In this document: positions 1-5,690 of the stretch, in pieces
Position numbering within the stretch: the stretch's first letter is position 1
How the letters are laid out: every line of letters begins with the position of its first letter
Assembly (NCBI GenBank): GCA_023390985.1
Contig: JAEWBU010000200.1
Coordinates: forward strand, 1-5,690
DNA from: Pseudomonadota bacterium
GTDB taxonomy: Bacteria > Pseudomonadota > Gammaproteobacteria > Burkholderiales > Burkholderiaceae_C
Reading direction: 5' to 3'
DNA: 5,690 nt
Program-made: the position numbers and the translations under genes
Notes under the pieces: generated by a model
Database searches by the model: none
Told to the model about the DNA's origin: nothing
What the model saw: only the letters and a program-made list of their open reading frames with translations

Positions 1-873
1 CACCGCGGCGTGCCCAGCTGCGTGCTGACCTTCGAGCCGCATCCGCGTGACTACTTCGCCCGCGTGGCGCGCAAGCCGGAACTGGCCCCCGCGCGCATCG
101 CGACCCTTCGCGACAAGCTCTCCGAACTGGCCGCCTGCGGCGTGGGCCAGTGCGTGGTGCTGCCTTTCGATGCGCGCCTGTCCAGCCAGAGCCCGCAGGA
201 CTTCATCGACAAGGTTCTGGTGCAGGGCCTGGGCGCGCGCTACGTGCTGGTGGGCGACGATTTCCGCTTCGGCGCCCGCCGCGCCGGCGACTACGCGATG
301 CTCGACACGGCGGGCCAGGCCCACGGCTTCGACGTCGCGCGGATGAACAGCTACGAGGTGCACAACCTGCGCGTGTCCAGTTCGGCGGTGCGCGAGGCGC
401 TGGCCCGCGGCGACATGGACGGCACGGCTGCCCTGCTGGGTCGCCCGTACAGCATCAGCGGCCACGTGGTGCACGGCCGCAAGCTCGGCCGCGAGCTGGG
501 CTTTTCCACGGTGAACCTTCGCTTCTCGCACTGGAAACCGGCCGCCAGCGGCATCTTCGCGGTGCAGGTGGACGGCCTGGCCGACCAGCCGCTGCCCGGC
601 GTGGCCAACCTGGGCATCCGGCCTTCGCTCGATCCCAACGACGTCAATGGCGGCCGGGTCCTGCTGGAGACGCACCTGCTCGAATGGCCCTCCCACCTCG
701 GCCAGGAGGGGGGCTACGGTAAAATCATCCGCGTGGACCTGTTGCACAAACTGCACGACGAGCTGAAATACGACAGCCTGGATGCGTTGCGCGCCGGCAT
801 CGCGCGCGACCGCGACGAGGCCCGCGCGTACTTCGCGTCCACCCGCCGCCAGACCACGCGCGACCGAATTTAG
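1..873 (+). CDS. ribF: Bifunctional riboflavin kinase / FMN adenylyltransferase (FAD synthetase), 5'-truncated by the window edge
   Basis: This cytosolic enzyme phosphorylates riboflavin to FMN, then adenylylates FMN to FAD. The frame is open from base 1 and ends at TAG 871-873, giving 290 visible residues. RibF is usually about 310-340 residues, so roughly 35-50 N-terminal residues, including the nucleotide-binding GxFDGxHxGH motif, should lie upstream. The ATG-like reading at base 10 is an internal GTG (Val), not the true start. The adenylyltransferase half shows TFEPHP (visible residues 10-15), GDDFRFGARRAGD (85-97) and SSSAVR (126-131). The kinase half begins near 147 with GRPYSISGHVVHG, then GFSTVNL (167-173), NLGIRPS (203-209) and ETHLLEW (223-229), whose Glu223 is the expected catalytic glutamate. 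The usual PTAN kinase motif reads STVN here, keeping Thr and Asn. Neighbour ileS fits the conserved ribF-ileS-lspA order. Identity is very secure; only the start is unseen. Confidence 0.96.
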   Translation, partial: HRGVPSCVLTFEPHPRDYFARVARKPELAPARIATLRDKLSELAACGVGQCVVLPFDARLSSQSPQDFIDKVLVQGLGARYVLVGDDFRFGARRAGDYAMLDTAGQAHGFDVARMNSYEVHNLRVSSSAVREALARGDMDGTAALLGRPYSISGHVVHGRKLGRELGFSTVNLRFSHWKPAASGIFAVQVDGLADQPLPGVANLGIRPSLDPNDVNGGRVLLETHLLEWPSHLGQEGGYGKIIRVDLLHKLHDELKYDSLDALRAGIARDRDEARAYFASTRRQTTRDRI

Positions 874-883
874 AGGGCGCCCG

Positions 884-919
884 CCGCTCGCCGCCCTTCG
901 ACAGGCTCAGGGCGAGCGG
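884..919. repeat. REP-like palindrome, first copy (ribF-ileS gap)
   Basis: A perfect 9-base inverted repeat, CCGCTCGCC (884-892) and GGCGAGCGG (911-919), encloses the core CCCTTCGACAGGCTCAGGG (894-912). A second possible register pairs CGCCCT (892-897) with AGGGCG (909-914). The core resembles the short intergenic CCCTTCGACA(A/G)GCTCAGGG repeats that are dispersed in many proteobacterial genomes; that resemblance is from memory and was not searched. It begins 11 bases after the ribF stop. It could act as a hairpin in the transcript or as a weak terminator or mRNA-stabilising element, but it has no T-tract. Confidence 0.7.
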
Positions 920-954
920 TCACGCGCAACGCCCTTTCGGCCCGATTTCCTTCC

Positions 955-976
955 GGGCTGAGCTTGTCCCGAGCCC
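955..976. repeat. REP-like palindrome, second copy in inverted orientation
   Basis: GGGCT (955-959) pairs with AGCCC (972-976) around a 12-base loop. The stretch CTGAGCTTGTC (958-968) is the reverse complement of GACAAGCTCAG, which matches GACAGGCTCAG of the first copy (900-910) at 10 of 11 positions. The two copies therefore face each other, as in paired REP units. This copy ends 13 bases before the ileS start codon and just upstream of its Shine-Dalgarno sequence, so it lies in the ileS leader if transcription comes from ribF. The stem is shorter and the copy more degenerate than the first. Confidence 0.6.
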
Positions 977-978
977 CC

Positions 979-983
979 AGAGG
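979..983 (+). promoter_or_regulatory. Ribosome binding site of ileS
   Basis: AGAGG is a partial match to the AGGAGG consensus and stands six bases before the ATG at 990. It supports that start over later in-frame codons. It begins only two bases after the second REP-like stem, so folding of that stem could affect access to it; this is inference. I see no convincing -35/-10 promoter in the 116-base gap. Confidence 0.6.
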
Positions 984-989
984 CTGAAC

Positions 990-3842
990 ATGTCCGACAA
1001 CAAAACCGATTACCGCGCGACCCTCAACCTGCCCGACACGCCGTTCCCGATGCGCGGCGACCTGCCCAAGCGCGAGCCGGGCTGGACGAAGCAGTGGGAG
1101 GAGGAAGGCCTGTACAAGCGCCTGCGCGACGCCCGCAAGGGCCGCCAGAAGTTCGTGCTGCACGACGGCCCGCCGTACGCCAACGGCCAGATCCACATGG
1201 GCCACGCGGTCAACAAGATCCTCAAGGACATGATCGTCAAGTCGCGCCAGCTCAAGGGGCTGGACGCGGCCTACATCCCGGGCTGGGACTGCCACGGCCT
1301 GCCGATCGAGAACGCGATCGAGAAGAAGCACGGCCGCAACCTGCCGCGCGACGAGATGCAGGCCAAGAGCCGCGCCTTCGCCACCGAGCAGATCGCCATC
1401 CAGATGGCCGACTTCAAGCGGCTGGGCGTGCTGGGCGATTGGGACCACCCCTACCTGACCATGAACTTCAGCAACGAGGCCGACGAGATCCGCGCGTTCA
1501 AGCGCGTGATCGAGCGCGGCTTCGTCTATCGCGGCTTGAAGCCCGTGTACTGGTGCTTCGACTGCGGCTCCTCGCTGGCCGAATTCGAGATCGAGTACGC
1601 CGACAAGCAGAGCCAGACCCTGGACGTGGGCTTCCTGGCCGACGACCCGGCCGCGCTGGCGCGCGCCTTCGGCCTGCCGAAGCTGCCCCAGTCCAAGGAT
1701 GCTTTCGCCGTCATCTGGACCACCACCGCGTGGACCATCCCGGCCAACCAGGCGCTGAACCTGAACCCGGAGCTGGACTACTCGCTGGTCGACACCGCGC
1801 GCGGCTACCTGGTGCTGGCCAGCTCGCTGGTGGAGAAGGCGCTGGAGCGCTTCCACCTGCAGGGCGGCACCGTGGTCGCCACCGTGCGCGGGCAGATGCT
1901 GGACGGCCTGCAGTTCCGCCATCCGCTGTACGAGGTCGACCCGGCCTACCGCCGGCTCTCGCCCGTGTACTTGGCCGACTACGCGACGGCGGAGGACGGC
2001 ACCGGCATCGTGCACTCCTCGCCCGCCTACGGCCTGGACGACTTCAACAGCTGCGTGGCGCACGGCCTGCAGTACGACGACATCCTGAACCCGGTGCAGG
2101 CCAACGGCAGCTACGCCGGCGACTTCGCGCTCTTCGGCGGCCAGAACATCTGGAAGGCCGTGCCCAACATCATCGGCACGCTCGACCAGGCCGGCCGGCT
2201 GTTCGCCACCGCGCCCATCACCCACAGCTATCCGCACTGCTGGCGCCACAAGTCGCCGGTGATCTACCGCGCCGCGGCCCAGTGGTTCATCCGCATGGAC
2301 GAAGGCGAAGGCGTGTTCACCAAGGACAAGGCGCCCGAGACGCTGCGCAAGATGGCGCTGGCCGCGATCGAGGAAACCGGCTTCTTCCCCGAGAACGGCC
2401 ACGCGCGCCTGCGCGACATGATCGCCGGCCGCCCCGACTGGTGCATCAGCCGCCAGCGCAGCTGGGGCGTGCCCCTGCCCTTCTTCCTGCACAAGGACAC
2501 GCACGAGCTCCATCCGAAGACGATGGAGATCCTGGACCTGGCCGCCGACATGGTGCAGGCCGGCGGCATCGAGGCCTGGAGCAAGGCGACGCCCGAGGAG
2601 ATCCTCGGCAAGGTCGGTGCCGCCGCGGACGCGGCCTCGTACAACAAGAGCACCGACATCCTGGAGGTGTGGTTCGACTCCGGCACCACCCACACCACGG
2701 TGCTCAAGGGCTCGCATCCCGGCGCGGGCCACGACAACGGCCCCGAGGCCGACCTGTACCTGGAAGGCCACGACCAGCACCGCGGCTGGTTCCACTCCTC
2801 GCTGCTCACGGCCTGCGCGATGTACGGCCGCGCGCCCTACCGCGGCCTGCTCACCCACGGCTTCACGGTGGACTCGCAGGGCCGCAAGATGAGCAAGTCG
2901 CTGGGCAACGGCGTCGATCCGCAGGAGACCTGGAAGAAGCTGGGCGCCGAGATCATCCGCCTCTGGGTGGCCGCCTCCGACTACTCGGGCGACATCGCCG
3001 GCGACGACAAGATCCTGGCACGGGTGGTGGACGCCTACCGCCGCATCCGCAACACGCTGCGCTTCCTGCTGGCCAACGTCAGCGACTTCGACCCGGCCAA
3101 GGACGCCGTGCCGTTCTCCGAGATGCTGGAGATCGACCGCTACGCGATGAGCCGCGCCGCGCAGTTCCAGGCCGAGGTGCTGGCCCACTACGAGGTCTAC
3201 GAGTTCCACCCGGTGGTGGCCAAACTGCAGGTGTACTGCTCGGAAGACCTGGGCGCGTTCTACCTGGACGTGCTCAAGGACCGGCTGTACACCACCGCGC
3301 CCAAGTCGCACGCCCGCCGCAGCGCCCAGACCGCCCTCTGGAACATCACGCACGCGATGCTGCGCTGGATGGCGCCGTTCCTCAGCTTCACGGCCGAGGA
3401 AGCCTGGAAGGTGTTCGGCACCTCCGAGTCGATCTTCATCGAGGAGTACGCCGAGATCGGCGGGCCCGACGCGGCGCTGATGGCCAGGTGGAACCGCATC
3501 CGCGAGATCCGCGACATCGCCAACAAGGAGATCGAGGCGGTGCGTGCGGCGGGCCAGCTGGGCTCCTCGCTGCAGGCCAATCTCACGCTCACCGCGCCGG
3601 CCGAGGACTTCGCGCTGCTGCAGGCGCTGGGCGAGGACCTGAAGTTCGTCTTCATCACCTCGGCCCTCACGCTGAAGGCGGGCGATGCGCTGGCGGTGGA
3701 AGTCGTGCCCTCGGCCGACCGCAAGTGCGAGCGCTGCTGGCACTGGCGCGCCGACGTCGGCAGCGATCCGGCGCATCCGGAGATCTGCGGCCGCTGCGTC
3801 AGCAACCTGTTCGGGACCGGCGAAGACCGGCGCTTCGCCTGA
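990..3842 (+). CDS. ileS: Isoleucyl-tRNA synthetase (class I, bacterial type, with C-terminal zinc-binding motif)
   Basis: This cytosolic enzyme charges tRNA-Ile with isoleucine and hydrolyses misactivated or mischarged valine. The 950 residues match the usual bacterial length of about 930-960. Class I signatures are present: HMGH (69-72, the HIGH motif), DILEVWFDSG (556-565), GHDQHRGW (593-600) and KMSKS (633-637). The CP1 editing domain carries WTTTAWTIP (243-251) and GTGIVHSSPAYGLDDF (337-352); Asp351 corresponds by spacing to the editing aspartate Asp342 of E. coli. The anticodon-binding helical domain follows KMSKS. The C-terminus has four cysteines (913, 916, 933, 936) in the CxxC...CxxC zinc-binding pattern typical of the bacterial, mupirocin-sensitive type. 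The ATG at 990 has a Shine-Dalgarno sequence, and the N-terminus TLNLPDTPFPMRGDLPKREP is family-typical. The TGA stop overlaps the lspA start by one base, so the two genes are probably translationally coupled. No frameshift or truncation is seen. Confidence 0.98.
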   Translation: MSDNKTDYRATLNLPDTPFPMRGDLPKREPGWTKQWEEEGLYKRLRDARKGRQKFVLHDGPPYANGQIHMGHAVNKILKDMIVKSRQLKGLDAAYIPGWDCHGLPIENAIEKKHGRNLPRDEMQAKSRAFATEQIAIQMADFKRLGVLGDWDHPYLTMNFSNEADEIRAFKRVIERGFVYRGLKPVYWCFDCGSSLAEFEIEYADKQSQTLDVGFLADDPAALARAFGLPKLPQSKDAFAVIWTTTAWTIPANQALNLNPELDYSLVDTARGYLVLASSLVEKALERFHLQGGTVVATVRGQMLDGLQFRHPLYEVDPAYRRLSPVYLADYATAEDGTGIVHSSPAYGLDDFNSCVAHGLQYDDILNPVQANGSYAGDFALFGGQNIWKAVPNIIGTLDQAGRLFATAPITHSYPHCWRHKSPVIYRAAAQWFIRMDEGEGVFTKDKAPETLRKMALAAIEETGFFPENGHARLRDMIAGRPDWCISRQRSWGVPLPFFLHKDTHELHPKTMEILDLAADMVQAGGIEAWSKATPEEILGKVGAAADAASYNKSTDILEVWFDSGTTHTTVLKGSHPGAGHDNGPEADLYLEGHDQHRGWFHSSLLTACAMYGRAPYRGLLTHGFTVDSQGRKMSKSLGNGVDPQETWKKLGAEIIRLWVAASDYSGDIAGDDKILARVVDAYRRIRNTLRFLLANVSDFDPAKDAVPFSEMLEIDRYAMSRAAQFQAEVLAHYEVYEFHPVVAKLQVYCSEDLGAFYLDVLKDRLYTTAPKSHARRSAQTALWNITHAMLRWMAPFLSFTAEEAWKVFGTSESIFIEEYAEIGGPDAALMARWNRIREIRDIANKEIEAVRAAGQLGSSLQANLTLTAPAEDFALLQALGEDLKFVFITSALTLKAGDALAVEVVPSADRKCERCWHWRADVGSDPAHPEICGRCVSNLFGTGEDRRFA

Positions 3843-4342
3843 TGGCCGCGCGCGGAACGACGGCGGGCGGCGGCATGCTGCCCTGGGTGGGGCTGGCCCT
3901 GATCCTGCTGATCGCGGACCAGATCACCAAGACCCTGATCCTGGGCGCGTACCGGCTGGGCGATGCCACCTACATCACCAGCTTCTTCAACATCGTGCGG
4001 GTGCACAACACCGGCGCCGCCTTCTCCTTCCTGGCCGCGGCCTCGGGCTGGCAGCGCTGGTTCTTCACCGGCATCGGCGTGGCGGCGGCGCTGTTCATCC
4101 TCTGGATGCTGCGAACGCACGCCGGGCAGCGGCTGTTCTCGTTCGCCCTCGCCTGCATCCTGGGCGGCGCCGTCGGCAACGTGGTCGACCGCCTGATGCA
4201 CGGCTACGTGGTGGACTTCCTGCAGGTCCACTGGGACAACCGCTGGTACTTCCCGGCGTTCAACCTGGCCGATGCCGCCATCACCATCGGCGCGGCCTGC
4301 CTGATCCTGGACGAACTGATGCGGGTTCGCCGCAGCCGGTAG
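3842..4342 (+). CDS. lspA: Lipoprotein signal peptidase (signal peptidase II)
   Basis: This inner-membrane aspartyl protease removes the signal peptide from diacylglyceryl-modified prolipoproteins, after Lgt and before Lnt. The 166 residues are typical in length. Four hydrophobic segments fit the family topology, roughly at residues 13-34, 72-90, 98-115 and 139-159. Conserved blocks are ADQITK (25-30, Asp26), HNTGAAFSF (55-63), GGAVGNVVDRL (108-118), GYVVDF (121-126) and FNLADAAI (140-147). Asp125 and Asp144 are the expected catalytic pair, with the same 19-residue spacing as Asp124/Asp143 of the Pseudomonas aeruginosa enzyme. The ATG at 3842 forms TGATG with the ileS stop and has no strong Shine-Dalgarno of its own, which points to translational coupling. 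A second Met at residue 12 could also serve as start, since nothing essential precedes it, but the overlap favours the first. The gene ends at TAG 4340-4342. Confidence 0.97.
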   Translation: MAARGTTAGGGMLPWVGLALILLIADQITKTLILGAYRLGDATYITSFFNIVRVHNTGAAFSFLAAASGWQRWFFTGIGVAAALFILWMLRTHAGQRLFSFALACILGGAVGNVVDRLMHGYVVDFLQVHWDNRWYFPAFNLADAAITIGAACLILDELMRVRRSR

Positions 4343-4351
4343 TTCTCCCGG

Positions 4352-4372
4352 GCCCGGCCTGCTCGGCCGGGC
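4352..4372. repeat. GC-rich inverted repeat (hairpin) between lspA and the transporter gene
   Basis: GCCCGGCC (4352-4359) and GGCCGGGC (4365-4372) form a perfect 8-base stem with a 5-base loop, TGCTC. It starts 10 bases after the lspA stop. No T-tract follows (the next bases are GTATCATC), so it is not a classical intrinsic terminator, though it may attenuate transcription or protect the ileS-lspA mRNA end. TATCAT at 4374-4379 resembles a -10 box, but no -35 box is visible at the right distance. The stem is certain as sequence; its function is inferred. Confidence 0.55.
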
Positions 4373-4393
4373 GTATCATCGGTTGCCTCAAGC

Positions 4394-5690
4394 ATGAAGC
4401 ACCTGTTGAATCTGCTGGCGGCCATCGCGCTGCTGGTCTGGGGAACCCACCTCGTCCGCACCGGCATCCTGCGCGTGTTCGGCGCCAACCTCCGGCAGGT
4501 CCTGGCGCGCAGCATCAGCAACCGCTACACGGCCGCGCTCTCGGGCATCGGCGTCACGGCCCTGTTGCAGTCGAGTACCGCCACCGCGCTGATCGTCGCT
4601 TCCTTCGTCGGCCAGGGCCTGATCACGCTGCCGCTGGCGCTGGCGGTGATGCTGGGCGCCGACATCGGCACCAGCCTGGTCACGGTCGTGTTCTCGTTCG
4701 ACCTGTCCTGGCTGTCGCCGCTCCTGATCTTCCTGGGCGTGGTGCTCTTCATCTCGCGCTCGTCCACCAACGTGGGCCGCTTCGGCCGGGTGCTGATCGG
4801 CCTGGGCCTGATGCTGCTGGCGCTGCGGCTGGTGTCCGAATCGACCCAGATCATGGTGCAGTCGCCCGTGGTCAAGGCGCTGCTCGCCTCGGTCAACAGC
4901 GACCTGCTGCTGGAGATCACCCTCGGCGCGCTGCTGGCGCTGCTGTCGTATTCGAGCCTGGCCATCGTGCTGCTCACCGCCACCCTGGCCAGCACCGGCA
5001 TCGTGCCGATCGAGATGGCCCTGGGCCTGGTGCTGGGCGCCAACCTGGGCAGCGGCCTGCTGGGCGTGCTGACCACGGCGCGCTCGCCGGTGGAAGTGCG
5101 CCACGTGCCGCTGGGCAACCTGCTCTTCAAGTGCCTGGGCGTGGTGGTGGCCGCGCCGCTGATCGGCTTCTGGCTGCGCGAGCTGCGGCCCTGGCTGGGC
5201 AACGAGATTTCCACGGTGGTGCTGTTCCACCTCAGCTTCAACGTCGTGATGGGCGTGCTGTTCATCGGCCTGGTGCATCCGGTCGGCCGCGCGGTCATGC
5301 GCCTGCTGCCCAAGCCGCAGCGCCCGGCCAGCGGGCGTCCCCACCACCTGGACCCTTCGGCGCTGGCCACGCCTTCGCTGGCCATCTCCTGCGCGGCGCG
5401 CGAGGCCCTGCACCAGGCCGACATCGTCGAAAGCATGCTGCTGGGCATGCTCTCGGTCCTGAAGAACAACGACCTGCGGCTGGCCGAGGAACTGCGCAAG
5501 CTCGACGACACGGTCGACGAGCTCTATTCGGCGATCAAGTACTACCTGACCAAGATCTCGCGCGAGGCGCTGGGCGAGGAGGAAAGCCGCCGCTGGACCG
5601 ACATCATCAGCTTCACGATCAACATGGAGCAGATCGGCGACACCATCGAGCGCATCCTGATCGACATCGAGGACAAGAAGATCCGCAAGG
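4394..5690 (+). CDS. Na/Pi cotransporter family membrane protein with C-terminal PhoU-like domain, truncated at the 3' window edge
   Basis: This reads as an inner-membrane phosphate transporter of the NptA/YjbB type (Na_Pi_cotrans repeats plus PhoU-like tail). Family members import phosphate with sodium or, like E. coli YjbB, export it; direction cannot be read here. From ATG 4394 the frame stays open to the window end (432 complete codons). Full proteins are usually about 540-600 residues, so perhaps 100-170 are missing. The first repeat has QSSTATALIV (59-68) and GADIGTS (88-94). The second has SYSSLAIVLL (185-194) and GANLGSG (215-221). HLSFN (279-283) matches the conserved HxxFN helix, and about eight or nine hydrophobic segments lie before residue 300. 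From about 319 the protein becomes soluble and helical (TPSLAIS, 327-333, then a charged helical stretch), as expected for PhoU-like bundles. No clear Shine-Dalgarno precedes the ATG, and no alternative in-frame start lies close upstream. It follows lspA by 51 bases in the same direction, so co-transcription is possible. Confidence 0.88.
   Translation, partial: MKHLLNLLAAIALLVWGTHLVRTGILRVFGANLRQVLARSISNRYTAALSGIGVTALLQSSTATALIVASFVGQGLITLPLALAVMLGADIGTSLVTVVFSFDLSWLSPLLIFLGVVLFISRSSTNVGRFGRVLIGLGLMLLALRLVSESTQIMVQSPVVKALLASVNSDLLLEITLGALLALLSYSSLAIVLLTATLASTGIVPIEMALGLVLGANLGSGLLGVLTTARSPVEVRHVPLGNLLFKCLGVVVAAPLIGFWLRELRPWLGNEISTVVLFHLSFNVVMGVLFIGLVHPVGRAVMRLLPKPQRPASGRPHHLDPSALATPSLAISCAAREALHQADIVESMLLGMLSVLKNNDLRLAEELRKLDDTVDELYSAIKYYLTKISREALGEEESRRWTDIISFTINMEQIGDTIERILIDIEDKKIRK

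Noticed and set aside
10..12. GTG as a possible ribF start
   Set aside because: The frame is open to the window edge, and RibF needs its N-terminal nucleotide-binding motif, which must lie upstream; GTG here is an internal valine.
884..919. First palindrome as an intrinsic terminator of ribF
   Set aside because: There is no T-run after the stem, and the core matches a dispersed REP-type repeat with an inverted partner nearby, so it is better described as a repeat.
870..3776. A 968-codon open frame on the minus strand antisense to ileS
   Set aside because: High GC with G/C-biased third positions leaves long stop-free antisense frames. The translation is repetitive in Val, Gln, Arg, Ala and Gly, matches no family I recognise, and lies opposite an unmistakable IleS.
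1094..3841. A long + strand frame running through ileS in another frame before becoming lspA
   Set aside because: The part before 3842 is Arg/Pro/Gly-rich shadow translation of ileS. Only the last 166 codons, from the ATG at 3842, form a real protein (LspA), so this is not a fusion.
4388..5511. Two long minus-strand open frames opposite the transporter gene
   Set aside because: One is a Gln/His/Arg-rich low-complexity shadow and the other a Ser/Arg-rich shadow. The + strand frame has clear family motifs and membrane segments.

Overview
The window is ordinary core chromosome from a high-GC betaproteobacterium. The best guess is Burkholderiales, probably Comamonadaceae (Ramlibacter- or Variovorax-like). 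This rests on the strongly G/C-ending codons, the protein style of RibF, IleS and LspA, and the gene order. The genus is a guess made without any database search.

All four genes lie on the + strand and cover nearly everything. Bases 1-873 hold the 3' part of ribF (bifunctional riboflavin kinase/FMN adenylyltransferase), whose 5' end is outside the window. A 116-base gap follows, carrying two REP-like palindromes in opposite orientation. Next are ileS (isoleucyl-tRNA synthetase, 990-3842) and lspA (prolipoprotein signal peptidase, 3842-4342), joined by a one-base TGATG overlap. After a 51-base gap with a GC-rich hairpin, a gene for a Na/Pi-cotransporter-family membrane protein with a PhoU-like tail starts at 4394 and runs off the right edge.

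ribF-ileS-lspA is a widely conserved proteobacterial cluster. Its products act in separate processes: FMN/FAD synthesis, tRNA charging and lipoprotein maturation. They look linked by shared expression rather than by a common pathway. The phosphate-type transporter after lspA is the only locally variable part.

I found no new biological system, mobile element, CRISPR array or RNA gene. The points worth checking are the REP-like pair before ileS, the hairpin before the transporter gene, and a few motif substitutions in otherwise standard enzymes.
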